DNA of 64,000 nucleotides. Source: Anabaena sphaerica FACHB-251. GTDB taxonomy: Bacteria; Cyanobacteriota; Cyanobacteriia; Cyanobacteriales; Nostocaceae. Location: contig NZ_JACJQU010000002.1 of NCBI RefSeq assembly GCF_014696825.1, forward strand, positions 744,001 to 808,000, in the 5' to 3' direction. Positions 9,435 to 18,132 of this stretch are shown piece by piece. The notes under the pieces were generated by a model that was not told the DNA's origin, did no database searches, and saw nothing but the letters and a program-made list of their open reading frames with translations. The position numbers and the translations under genes are program-made. Numbering within the stretch: position 1 is the first letter of the stretch; each line of letters starts with the position of its first letter.

Positions 9435-10169
9435 TTAAGTCAACAATGTGACTTTACCACTCGCTAAATCATAACGACCACCAACGATTTTTAGTTTACC
9501 TTCTTTAATCAAACCTCTTAAAATTGTGGAACTTTCCGCCAATTTTTCCGCTTGATATTGGACATTAGCAATAATGGCATTTTCTTCCAGACTACCAGTT
9601 TTATTTCTCACCCTTTCTACCGCCGGTTTAATTTCTTCCACAAATACACCTATTCTTCCCGGTAAAGGATCACCTTTGACCGCTGCTACAACCGCACCAC
9701 ATCTAGCATGACCAACCACAATAATTAATTGTGCGCCTAACACTGCTGTAGCAAATTCTAAACTACCTATAGCTGTCTGACTGGCAACGTTACCCGCAAC
9801 CCTGACTACAAATAAATCTCCTAATCCTTGATCAAAAACTATTTCCGCTGGTACTCTTGAATCTGCACAACCAAGAATTGCCGCAAAAGGATATTGTGCT
9901 ACAGCAGTTTCTTGTAACCTTAATTTAGATTGATTAGGATTAAGACGTTTACCGTCAATAAATCTTTTATTACCTTCCATTAACCTATCTAATGCTGCTT
10001 GAGGGTTAACTGGTTGGGGTCTTGCTTCTGTGGTAGTGGGTTTTTGGGCAACTGCTGGTTCTCCCGACAAAAGTTTGCTACCAATAGCAGTTGCGCCAAT
10101 ACCAGCACCACCTACACCCACCAATTTTAAGAAATTACGTCGGCCAACAAATCCATTAATTTTGCTCAT
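9435..10169 (-). CDS. Tat-exported beta-carbonic anhydrase (EcaB-like)
   Basis: 244 residues. Interconverts CO2 and bicarbonate. The zinc/active-site set of beta-class enzymes is complete: CADSR, then HxxC in GHARCGAVV, with VRVAGN between them. The N-terminus carries a twin-arginine signal (GRRNFLKLVGVGG) and an alanine-rich helix, so it is likely folded in the cytoplasm and exported to thylakoid lumen or periplasm. An upstream start would add ~49 residues; I chose ATG 10169 because AGGAGAATC precedes it and the Tat motif follows. It is divergent from ndhF of a CO2-uptake NDH-1 operon. Synechocystis EcaB, a thylakoid carbonic anhydrase that affects the same complexes, is the likely functional counterpart (inference). 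Confidence 0.9.
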   Translation of the reverse strand: MSKINGFVGRRNFLKLVGVGGAGIGATAIGSKLLSGEPAVAQKPTTTEARPQPVNPQAALDRLMEGNKRFIDGKRLNPNQSKLRLQETAVAQYPFAAILGCADSRVPAEIVFDQGLGDLFVVRVAGNVASQTAIGSLEFATAVLGAQLIIVVGHARCGAVVAAVKGDPLPGRIGVFVEEIKPAVERVRNKTGSLEENAIIANVQYQAEKLAESSTILRGLIKEGKLKIVGGRYDLASGKVTLLT

Positions 10170-10365
10170 GATTCTCCTGTATGCAAATAAAAAACTGCCA
10201 ACAAGTTGTAAAAAAAAAATCATAAAATTATCCTCCAAAATGTTATGATTTTTTTGACATAACATCTTTGGAGCAATAAATATTTTAAGAATTATTGCAA
10301 CTTGGTAAACATTCAATTTTTTGGTTTTCTGGAATATACCAAAATCTAATGTGACAATAAAATAA

Positions 10366-10383
10366 ATTTATCATTTGATAAAT
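10366..10383. promoter_or_regulatory. Palindrome in ecaB-like/ndhF divergent region
   Basis: Arms ATTTATCA and TGATAAAT separated by TT. It contains a T-N11-A arrangement, as bound by LysR-type regulators such as NdhR/CmpR that control low-CO2 genes in cyanobacteria. It lies in the 586-bp divergent spacer; the assignment to a regulator is inference. Confidence 0.35.
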
Positions 10384-10497
10384 CTATGATGAAACAATAG
10401 TTTTATCTATACATTAGATAATTCATGAAACCTAGTAGGCTGATATCCAGCAACAACAGCATCAAAACCTGATATAAATCCAATTATACTGAATTAT

Positions 10498-10516
10498 CTA
10501 TGCTTAATAAGCATAG
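10498..10516. promoter_or_regulatory. Perfect 19-bp palindrome in ecaB-like/ndhF divergent region
   Basis: CTATGCTTA and TAAGCATAG flank a single A. It lies about 240 bp before the ndhF start in the spacer shared with the carbonic anhydrase gene. A LysR-type operator for carbon-limitation control is a plausible reading; a terminator is unlikely as no T-tract follows. The remaining spacer is AT-rich with no gene. Confidence 0.35.
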
Positions 10517-10755
10517 ATTTTACCCGATAGGTTGTATTTTATAAACCAATCCATAGAATTATAAGAATTTATTAGATAATATATCGTGTATTTATCTAGG
10601 CTAGTAATTCCCTTTTGGGACAGATAAAGGTAAGCTATATCTAACAATATTAACCAAAGATTAATTTGCGTTATTTTTCCTGGCTGACATTTTCAGGGAT
10701 CAACCCTTGTTGATGCTCAAACAATAATATTCGCTGCAAATATAGAGGTAAATTC

Positions 10756-12615
10756 ATGTCTCAGTCACTGCTAGAGACCATTTGGCTGGTCCCTTGCTAT
10801 GCTTTAATAGGTGGTGTTTTAGCTTTACCTTGGTCGCCTGGAATAATCAGGAAAACCGGACCTAGACCGGCGGGTTATGTCAATTTAATCATGACATTTT
10901 TGGCCTTTGTGCATTCGGTCTTTGCCTTTTCAGCCACTTGGAATCATCCTGCCAAAGAGGTATTTATTCCTTGGCTATCCACCGCAGGCTTGAACCTGAC
11001 TATTAATTTAGAACTCTCTTCAATTAGTGTGGGGGCATTAATTGTCATCACAGGCTTAAATTTCCTGTCCCAAGTTTATGCTGTGGGTTACATGGAAATG
11101 GACTGGGGGTGGGGACGCTTCTATTCTTTATTAGGTTTATTTGAAGCTGGTTTATGTGCCTTAGCTTTATGTAATAACCTGTTCTTCAGTTATGTAGTTT
11201 TGGAAGTTCTGACTTTAGGAACTTACCTTTTGGTAGGTTTATGGTTTAGTCAACCCTTGGTTGTCACTGGTGCGCGAGATGCCTTTTTAACCAAACGGGT
11301 GGGTGACTTATTCTTGCTGATGGGAGTTTTAGGACTGTGGACTTTAGCCGGGACTTGGGATTATCAAGACTTAGCAATATGGGCGCAAACTGCAAAAGTA
11401 GACCCTACAATTATTACCTTAGTTTGTTTAGCGTTAATTGCCGGTCCAATGGGTAAATGCGCTCAGTTTCCTTTGCATTTGTGGCTAGATGAAGCGATGG
11501 AAGGACCTGTTCCCAGTACCATTTTGCGGAACTCGGTGGTAGTGGCCAGTGGTGCATGGGTGCTGATTAAATTACAACCTGTGTTTAGTTTGTCCCCCGT
11601 GGCTTCTTCAGCTATGGTGGCCATTGGTGCAGTGACAGCTATTGGTGGTTCATTAATAGCGATCGCGCAAATTGACATCAAACGCTGTTTATCTTATTCT
11701 GTCAGTGCTTACATGGGCTTGGTGTTTATCGCCGTAGGCACACAACAAGATGACGCAGCATTATTATTAGTCCTCACTCATGCTATCTCTGCTGCACTTT
11801 TAGTCATGAGTACCGGGGGCATTGTTTGGAACAGCGTCACCCAAGATGTTACCCAACTCGGTGGTTTGTGGTCACGTCGTCCCTTTTCCGGTTTCGCATT
11901 TATTGTGGGTACATTGGGTTTAATTGGGTTCCCACCTTTAGGTAGTTTTTGGGCATTAGTAGAATTAGCTGATGGGTTATGGGGAACACACCCTTGGTTA
12001 GTAGGAATTATTATTGCCGTCAACGCTTTAACCGCCTTTAGTTTAACCAGAGAATTCTGTCTCATCTTTGGTGGTAAACCCAAACAAATGAGCGAACGTT
12101 CCCCCGAAGCTATTTGGTTGATGGTTTTACCAATGATGATTTTATTCGGCTTCGTTTTACATCTGCCTTTGGTGTTGCAAAGTTTATCTTTATTACCCAA
12201 TTGGGCAATCTTAAATAAAGATGTGGCACTGTTATTAATTTGGTCGAGTATCTTCGGTTGCAGTATTAGCGCAGTCATTTATTTAAGTAACATTCCTAAA
12301 CCAGTGCGCTTACCCTGGCAAGGTTTACAAGACTTACTTGCTTATGATTTTTACACCCCTAACCTCTACAAAATCACCATTATTTTTGGAGTAGCCCAAC
12401 TTGCAAAATTAGCTGATATGGTTGACAGATTTGTAATTGACGGGATAGTTAACTTTGTGGGTCTATTCTCCCTGTTAGGTGGTGAAGGTTTGAAATACAG
12501 CACCAATGGACAAACCCAATTTTACGCCTTTACAGTTTTATTAGGAGTCGGTCTTTTAGGTGCTTGGGTGACATGGCCTTTCTGGGGTGTGCAGTTCATA
12601 GATTTAGTTTTTTAA
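10756..12615 (+). CDS. ndhF: NDH-1MS proton-pumping subunit NdhF (F3/F4 type)
   Basis: 619 residues, many transmembrane helices. This is the NuoL/NdhF-like antiporter subunit of the CO2-uptake form of cyanobacterial NDH-1, in the thylakoid membrane. Recognisable blocks are TGPRPAGYVNLIMTF near the N-terminus, ARDAFLTKRVGDLFLLMG, GPMGKCAQFPLHLWLDEAMEGP with its conserved Lys/His, and IAQIDIKRCLSYS. The C-terminus ends WPFWGVQFIDLVF, as in CO2-uptake NdhF proteins and unlike respiratory NdhF1. The gene heads a cluster with ndhD and a cup/chp gene. I cannot decide between the low-CO2-inducible (F3/D3/CupA) and constitutive (F4/D4/CupB) set by eye; no cupS follows in this window. Confidence 0.92.
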   Translation: MSQSLLETIWLVPCYALIGGVLALPWSPGIIRKTGPRPAGYVNLIMTFLAFVHSVFAFSATWNHPAKEVFIPWLSTAGLNLTINLELSSISVGALIVITGLNFLSQVYAVGYMEMDWGWGRFYSLLGLFEAGLCALALCNNLFFSYVVLEVLTLGTYLLVGLWFSQPLVVTGARDAFLTKRVGDLFLLMGVLGLWTLAGTWDYQDLAIWAQTAKVDPTIITLVCLALIAGPMGKCAQFPLHLWLDEAMEGPVPSTILRNSVVVASGAWVLIKLQPVFSLSPVASSAMVAIGAVTAIGGSLIAIAQIDIKRCLSYSVSAYMGLVFIAVGTQQDDAALLLVLTHAISAALLVMSTGGIVWNSVTQDVTQLGGLWSRRPFSGFAFIVGTLGLIGFPPLGSFWALVELADGLWGTHPWLVGIIIAVNALTAFSLTREFCLIFGGKPKQMSERSPEAIWLMVLPMMILFGFVLHLPLVLQSLSLLPNWAILNKDVALLLIWSSIFGCSISAVIYLSNIPKPVRLPWQGLQDLLAYDFYTPNLYKITIIFGVAQLAKLADMVDRFVIDGIVNFVGLFSLLGGEGLKYSTNGQTQFYAFTVLLGVGLLGAWVTWPFWGVQFIDLVF

Positions 12616-12621
12616 ATCTCT

Positions 12622-12792
12622 ATGATTTTGTCTTTTGGTTTAGCTTCTACCTTATTGATACCTGAAGTAGCATCTGCACAAAATATCATGAATCCTGACG
12701 ATTCAGTACAGGCATTACTGGACGCTAATCAACTTAAAATAGTGGGAGGCTATTACGATTTAGATCCTGGTAAAGTTAGCTTAGTTAGTTAA
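12622..12792 (+). pseudogene. Internally deleted carbonic anhydrase ghost between ndhF and ndhD
   Basis: A 56-codon frame starting 6 bp after the ndhF stop. Its N-terminal part looks like the end of an export signal (LLIPEVASAQ), followed by NPDDSVQALLDANQ, which matches the segment after the leader of the neighbouring carbonic anhydrase (NPQAALDRLMEGNK). The next residues, LKIVGGYYDLDPGKVSLVS, match its extreme C-terminus (LKIVGGRYDLASGKVTLLT). The whole catalytic core, including both Cys and the His, is missing between these two points. It is best read as a carbonic anhydrase gene that lost about 160 codons in frame. Whether the peptide is still made is unknown. Confidence 0.7.
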
Positions 12793-12857
12793 TTCACTTT
12801 TATAAATGGGTAAAAGGAAATTTTCATAAAACAATTACCAATCACCAATCACCAATT

Positions 12858-14360
12858 ATGTTAAGTGTTTTAATTTGGTTGCCAATTATTGGCGCTGCGA
12901 TTATCGGGTTTTTACCAGATACAGTTATTTCTAAAACGAGAATTAGACTTGTATCTTTAACTCTGTCATTTTTAGTTCTGCTGTGGAATGTTTTCATCCT
13001 GCTGAAATTTGATATAAACACTCCAGGGATGCAGTTTCAAGAGTATTTACCTTGGAATGAAACCTTGGGTTTAAGTTATCAATTAGGAGTTGATGGGCTA
13101 TCAATACTAATGTTGGTATTAAACAGCTTATTAACGTGGATAGCAATTTACAGCAGTAGTCAAGATACAGAACGCCCTAGACTTTTCTACTCAATGATTT
13201 TATTAATCAGTGGTGGCGTTGCTGGTGCTTTTTTGGCGGAGAATTTACTGCTATTCTTCCTATTCTACGAATTGGAATTAATTCCCTTTTACTTATTAAT
13301 TTCCATTTGGGGAGGAGAAAAACGAGCCTATGCCGGCATGAAATTTCTGATTTATACAGCAGTTTCTGGGGCGTTAATTCTGGCGACATTTTTGGGAATG
13401 GTATGGTTAAGCGGTTCTCATAGTTTTGCCCTAGATGCAGTTTCTACCCAGAATATTTCCGCAGGAATGCAATTGTTATTATTAGCAGGAATAATTTTAG
13501 GTTTTGGCATCAAAATTCCCCTAATTCCATTCCATACTTGGCTACCCGATGCCTACGTTGAAGCTTCTGCACCCATCGCCATTTTACTAGGTGGAATTTT
13601 AGCAAAGTTAGGAACTTATGGACTGTTGCGGTTTGGGTTTGGTTTATTTCCCCAAGCTTGGAACGTAGTGGCACCAACTTTAGCAATTTGGGGTGCTATC
13701 AGTGCAATTTATGGGGCAGTAATAGCGATCGCCCAAAAAGACATCAAGCGCATGGTAGCATATAGTTCTATCGGACACATGGGCTATATTCTCCTAGCCG
13801 CAGCCTCCAGTACCAACCTAGCCTTAGTAGGTGCAGTAGCGCAAATGTTCAGTCATGGTATTATTTTGGCCATCTTGTTCCACCTCGTGGGAGTTGTAGA
13901 AGCCAAAGTTGGCACAAGAGAACTAGACAAACTCAACGGCTTAATGAGTCCCATACGCGGTTTACCTATCATCAGTGCCTTACTCGTTCTTGGGGGCATG
14001 GCCAGCGCAGGTATTCCTGGTTTGACAGGGTTTATCGCTGAATTTATCGTTTTCCAAGGCAGTTTTTCCACCTTCCCCATACCTACATTATTTTGCGTAG
14101 CCTCTTCCGGTTTAACAGCGGTTTACTTCGTCATCCTCCTCAACCGGACTTGTTTTGGCAGACTTAATAACGACTTAGCCTATTATCCTAGAGTTATTTG
14201 GTCTGAGAAAATACCCGCATTAATATTAGCCTCTCTCATTCTTTTCTTAGGAGTACAACCCACCTGGTTAGTGCGTTGGAGTGAAACCACAACTACAGCA
14301 ATGGTAGCCGCTATTCCTACTCCTGAAAAAACCGTAAATTCGCAAGTGGCATTGAAGTAA
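12858..14360 (+). CDS. ndhD: NDH-1MS proton-pumping subunit NdhD (D3/D4 type)
   Basis: 500 residues, NuoM/NdhD-like antiporter subunit of NDH-1 in the thylakoid membrane. Motifs: LGVDGLSILMLVLNSLL, the helix-5 glutamate in LFYELELIPFYLLISIWGG, GFGIKIPLIPFHTWLPDAYVEA with conserved Lys, IAQKDIKRMVAYSSIGHMG, and the broken-helix region MFSHGIILAILFHLVG. Spacing from ndhF is 242 bp, occupied by the carbonic anhydrase ghost. It forms one unit with ndhF and the downstream cup/chp gene, which together make the CO2-hydrating, ferredoxin-driven NDH-1MS complex. Confidence 0.93.
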   Translation: MLSVLIWLPIIGAAIIGFLPDTVISKTRIRLVSLTLSFLVLLWNVFILLKFDINTPGMQFQEYLPWNETLGLSYQLGVDGLSILMLVLNSLLTWIAIYSSSQDTERPRLFYSMILLISGGVAGAFLAENLLLFFLFYELELIPFYLLISIWGGEKRAYAGMKFLIYTAVSGALILATFLGMVWLSGSHSFALDAVSTQNISAGMQLLLLAGIILGFGIKIPLIPFHTWLPDAYVEASAPIAILLGGILAKLGTYGLLRFGFGLFPQAWNVVAPTLAIWGAISAIYGAVIAIAQKDIKRMVAYSSIGHMGYILLAAASSTNLALVGAVAQMFSHGIILAILFHLVGVVEAKVGTRELDKLNGLMSPIRGLPIISALLVLGGMASAGIPGLTGFIAEFIVFQGSFSTFPIPTLFCVASSGLTAVYFVILLNRTCFGRLNNDLAYYPRVIWSEKIPALILASLILFLGVQPTWLVRWSETTTTAMVAAIPTPEKTVNSQVALK

Positions 14361-14377
14361 TTAAAGAAGAAGTTTAC

Positions 14378-14502
14378 CTCGTTACCTCGTTCCCAGTCTC
14401 GGACTGGGAATGCTCTCAAGAGGCTCTGCCTCTACTGTAACTAACTAAAAGGTAGAGCCTTTTAAAACTCATTCCCATACAGAGTATGGGAACGAGAAAC
14501 GA
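14378..14502. repeat. Triple-hairpin dispersed repeat, copy A
   Basis: Three short hairpins in a row: CCCAGTCTCGGACTGGG, AGAGGCTCTGCCTCT and CCCATACAGAGTATGGG, with GTTCC/GGAAC context. The same unit occurs in inverted orientation at 49247-49376, and a fragment at 61316-61347. Here it separates ndhD from the CDP-alcohol phosphatidyltransferase gene and could act as a weak terminator or mRNA processing site in the operon. Confidence 0.7.
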
Positions 14503-14546
14503 GAAAACAAGAAACTACTTATTTAATTACCCATTTAGGAGGAAGA

Positions 14547-15149
14547 ATGAACGCTAAATACATACCCACACTGTTAGTTATTTATCGGTTTGCAGTTGCC
14601 CCCTTCCTCCTGTGGGATGCCCTGGATGGAACTACCACAATTTGGTTTTTAATTGGTTTTATCACTGCCTTTGTTGGCGATATTTTTGATGGCATAATTG
14701 CCAGACGGTTAGGAGTCAGCACAGCAGAATTAAGACAAGCCGATAGTTGGGCAGATGTTTGTTTATTTAGCTGTGTATTTATCAGTGCTTGGCTAGTACA
14801 TCCAGAAGTTTTAATTTCCTATCGTCTCCCCTTACTCACCGTTGTTTTTGCCCAATTAATTTGGTGGATAGTCAACTTAATTAAATATGGCAAACCTGCC
14901 AGTTATCACACCTACTCAGCCAAATTTTGGGGCATTACCTTATTTATCGCTATCGTTTCTTTGTTTGGTTTTAACTATGCCGGAACTGCCTTATGGCTAA
15001 CTTGTGTTGCGGGCTTCATCCACACAGTTGAAGAAATAGCAATGACTCTAATTTTACCAGTGTGGACACATGATGTTTTAAGCATTTTTCACGCTTTAAA
15101 AATTCGCCAAGATTTACAGCAAAATTTACAAAACATTCCTACTTCTTAA
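14547..15149 (+). CDS. CDP-alcohol phosphatidyltransferase family protein
   Basis: 200 residues with about five membrane helices. The catalytic motif DxxDGxxARx8GxxxDxxxD is readable as DIFDGIIARRLGVSTAELRQ-ADSWAD (about residues 46-71): all acidic residues, the Gly and Ala-Arg are in place, while the second Gly is Leu. Family members transfer a phospho-alcohol from a CDP-lipid to an alcohol and make phospholipids. A strong ribosome site (AGGAGGAAGA) precedes the ATG. It lies between ndhD and the cup/chp gene, 10 bp from the latter, so it is probably translated from the NDH-1MS operon transcript. Its own substrate is unknown. Confidence 0.85.
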   Translation: MNAKYIPTLLVIYRFAVAPFLLWDALDGTTTIWFLIGFITAFVGDIFDGIIARRLGVSTAELRQADSWADVCLFSCVFISAWLVHPEVLISYRLPLLTVVFAQLIWWIVNLIKYGKPASYHTYSAKFWGITLFIAIVSLFGFNYAGTALWLTCVAGFIHTVEEIAMTLILPVWTHDVLSIFHALKIRQDLQQNLQNIPTS

Positions 15150-15159
15150 CTTAATCAAA

Positions 15160-16482
15160 ATGGTACAAATTTCAGATAAACCAACCACTAAACTACCACC
15201 CTCAAACCACGAATTTGCCGAAATAATTCATCGTCTAGAAGCTGGTGGTTCAATGCTGCCAGATACACCGGAAAACTTAATGCAAATCATAGGTATTTAT
15301 AAAGCTTACGCTGTACCGATGGATTTTTATTGGCGAGATTTACTTTATATTGCGGAAAGAGTATTTTTAAATCCTCTTCCTGCTTTGAAATACTTCTTAC
15401 CCCAAGAATATTTAGACTTACATAATCATTATGCAGGTGATGATGCTGACTTAAGAATTTGGCGCGGTGTAGCTACTGCTCATCCTGAACTTTTGGCATT
15501 TATGGAAAAAGGCGAAACTCGCAAAATGCCAAAAATATTGCATCATTTATTGCATGACAGAATTAACATGGAATTTGCCGAAGCTTGTATGCAAGCCATG
15601 TTATGGCATCGGAAAATGTATGCCCCTGTTAATCAATTTGATGCCTATTTAGATTCAGAAGAATATAGGGCAAATGCCGATAAAGCAATTAAAGCTTACT
15701 TCAAGAAAAATCCTTTGATGTTGGGACTTTATAAACTGTTTCCAGATATGTTTTTGGAACAGTGCCGAATGATGTCCTATTATTCCAACTTAGGACTTTT
15801 TTGGGAAGTGATGGCACCAGTATTTTTTGAAATGTCGGATATTTACGATGAAGGTGGTTTTAAAGGTGTTCCCGATGCCATGAATTTCTTAGTCAATGGA
15901 ATCTTTGCCATTGCGGGTCGTCCCATCTATCATCATCTTTATGTTGATGGTGAATGTTATGAAATCATCCCCAAGTCAAAAGGCTTTACTTGGTTATATG
16001 AAGCCGCTTTACCTTATGTAGAAGCTGTGTTTTACCGCACTGCACCATTTAGGGGAACAAAATCATATAATGCCCAAGCAAAACAAGTACCAGATGACCA
16101 AAAAGATTTTCATTATGGCATTCTTTATGCTGATGTCTTTCCTGTAGGAACTGCTGGTATTCCTCCTACATTATTAATGCAGGATATGTTGCATTTTCTG
16201 CCGCAATATCTTGTTGATTATTACAAACAATATTGTCGAGGTGAAGATGATATTTTGATTCAGTTGGGTGTGACTTTCCAACGGTCAATGTATAATGTTA
16301 CATCTGCGGTAATTCAAGCTTTAAGAACGGCCCTTTTATATCCGTTAGATGACCCAAATCCTAAGCATTTACAGGCAAATCGTGAGTTTTTTGAAATGCA
16401 ATTGAATCGCTTCACTCGTGCTGATTATGGTATGCGTGATGCGGCAAAGTTGCGTAGTATTCAAAGTCAGGATTATAGATGA
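15160..16482 (+). CDS. CO2 hydration protein (CupA/CupB, ChpY/ChpX family)
   Basis: 440 residues. Cup/Chp proteins bind the distal NdhD/NdhF arm of NDH-1MS on the cytoplasmic side and hydrate CO2 to bicarbonate, driven by the complex. The protein is soluble with the family-specific stretches MPDFYWRDLLYIAERVFLNP-like (residues 54-72), GGSMLPDTPENLMQIIGIYK (29-48) and a His-rich segment HHLLHDR at 128-134, the neighbourhood where the metal site of CupA has been placed. Starts 10 bp after the phosphatidyltransferase gene. No cupS is seen after it; instead a degraded transposon begins 25 bp past the stop. CupA versus CupB is left open. Confidence 0.9.
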   Translation: MVQISDKPTTKLPPSNHEFAEIIHRLEAGGSMLPDTPENLMQIIGIYKAYAVPMDFYWRDLLYIAERVFLNPLPALKYFLPQEYLDLHNHYAGDDADLRIWRGVATAHPELLAFMEKGETRKMPKILHHLLHDRINMEFAEACMQAMLWHRKMYAPVNQFDAYLDSEEYRANADKAIKAYFKKNPLMLGLYKLFPDMFLEQCRMMSYYSNLGLFWEVMAPVFFEMSDIYDEGGFKGVPDAMNFLVNGIFAIAGRPIYHHLYVDGECYEIIPKSKGFTWLYEAALPYVEAVFYRTAPFRGTKSYNAQAKQVPDDQKDFHYGILYADVFPVGTAGIPPTLLMQDMLHFLPQYLVDYYKQYCRGEDDILIQLGVTFQRSMYNVTSAVIQALRTALLYPLDDPNPKHLQANREFFEMQLNRFTRADYGMRDAAKLRSIQSQDYR

Positions 16483-16506
16483 TCCCCCCAATCCCCCTTG
16501 ATCAGG

Positions 16507-17052
16507 CAGGGCTGTTTCATTCCATAAGGAGAAGGAGTTTGTCAATATCATGGGAGAGAAATCTTTGAGCGATCGTAATGGAAGCATGACCATTTCACCG
16601 GAGTATGTTGAGAGCAATCGCTCTCAAGACAGAGAGATTTGCAGGGGCATGACCCAGACGTATTTTTGAATCATCCTCTTTGAAAACTACGTCTTTAACC
16701 CAGTGAAGGCGATTTTCGATACACCAATGACCGCGAATACCACGAGCGAATTCTTGTGCTGACTACCCGTCTGATCGTTGAGTATGAGGGAACACCATGT
16801 TTTTGGATTTCAAACTTTTTGATCAATACTTGACGATGGCGTTTAACTCTCATCCCCCCATGCTCGATACCCGACATATCCACTCATTGTTCCCATTATT
16901 ACAAACAGCAATACCAGCCAGAGTGGATGTCTTCGACCATCAGTCGTTCTGAAGTCTTCCACTTGCCGCAGATGTTCCATCAGAGAAGCACCCATAATTT
17001 TACCCCCTCAACACTTGCTATTTTACCTGTTTTAGGGAATGAAACAGCCCTG
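16507..17052 (-). mobile_element. Degenerate ISAs1-family element with perfect 17-bp terminal inverted repeats
   Basis: CAGGGCTGTTTCATTCC at 16507-16523 is exactly inverted at 17036-17052. Inside, on the minus strand, are two pieces of an ISAs1-type transposase: an N-terminal fragment (VPSYSTIRRV, about 16780-16870) and the C-terminal region (IRGHWCIENRLHWVKDVVF, then FKEDDSKIRLGHAPANLSVLR), which has an in-frame TGA near 16598 and a proper end at DKLLLLME. The central catalytic part is missing. It is therefore a non-autonomous, dead element whose ends could still be recognised by a related transposase. Confidence 0.8.
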
Positions 17053-17218
17053 GACTTGAGGGGGCGACAAAGAAGCTAAAGAGGTTGCTGGATAAGTATC
17101 ACAGCCCTCATACCCTGCTGATAAAATGGCATCTTATTGCGATAGCTTGCGTGGCGTAGCCATACTAAAGCCATCATCTCCAAGACCAATTCTTGACACT
17201 CATTCATAGAAACTATCT

Positions 17219-17432
17219 AGGGTTTGCTGAAAAATTTGTCTGTGAGGGGAGGGAACAGGGAACAGGGAACAGGGAACAGTTTCAGCTATCTAGATATCTT
17301 CAATTTCCCATATCCGACAAGGAAAATTGCACCTGTTTTGAGACACCATAAACCAAAACCTTGCACTTTCTTGTGATAAAAATCCGCGAAACCCTTATTA
17401 ATAAACGGTTTTATCTTTATTCAGCAAGCCCT
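17219..17432. mobile_element. MITE-like element with AGGGYTTGCTGAA terminal repeats
   Basis: Left end AGGGTTTGCTGAAAAA and right end TTTATTCAGCAAGCCCT form imperfect inverted repeats; ATCT lies directly outside both ends and may be the target duplication. No ORF inside. It has a four-fold GGGAACA heptamer run at 17251-17278. A related single end (AGGGCTTGCTGAATAAA) lies near 30475. Confidence 0.6.
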
Positions 17433-17454
17433 ATCTAACTAGAACCATACAAAC

Positions 17455-18132
17455 CTATCCAAAAAGCACTATGTCTTCTTCTAGTTCTTTGATTTTCACA
17501 AGGACGACAAACATAAAATCTGCTTTTTCAACATTTGCTAATTGATAGCGGTTAATTAGTTGTTTGCAAATGCTGTCTAGAAATAACTCAGGATGGTTAC
17601 GACCATCTACCAAGACGTTGAAATAACAAATTGCTTTATGTTCAAAGACGTATTTAGCCGCGATGGTACTTTTACCTATTCCCGCATCACTGATAACTAT
17701 AAAATAGCCTTTGGTATTGGTGTTGATGAATTTTGCCAAGGCTTAAAATACGAATTTGCGACCGCAGAAGGATTGTATTTTTTCGGTGATTAGTGATTGA
17801 AATTCTGATGATATAGATTTATCTGGAATAGGATTTTTTAATGTTGCTTCTGATTGAGGTTGATGATATTTCTGTTTTAAATAAGTTCGTAATTTTTCAA
17901 ATTTACCTGCTCCTTCTTTTTCTCTAAGTTCAGGACAGACATTTTCAAACTTTTTATAAATCTTTTGTAGACGACTTTTAACAATAGCTTCGGTAATGCT
18001 TAATTTTACACTGAGTTGTATTTGATTAATTTGTGCATCTGGGTCAGGTAGTGCAGTTAATAAAGTTGTTTTCTCTTCAACAGATAAATGTTGAATATCT
18101 GCTTGTTGGTTAAGAAATTCTTGCCAAGTCAT
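17455..18132 (-). pseudogene. Truncated STAND/NACHT-type NTPase with premature stop
   Basis: Reading from 18132: an N-terminal helical region (MTWQEFLNQQADIQ... IYKKFENVCPELREK... LEKLRTYLKQKYH) of the kind found before NTPase modules of cyanobacterial WD40/TPR STAND proteins, then FCGRKFVF, an in-frame TAA at 17740-17742, then ALAKFINTNTKGYFIVISDAGIGKSTIAAKYV. The P-loop is recognisable (AGIGKST) but its first Gly is replaced. After DGRNHPELFLDSICKQLINR the frame decays and ends next to the MITE; Walker B and the whole sensor part are missing. A complete gene would be several times longer. Its loss was probably caused by the adjacent mobile elements. Confidence 0.75.
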
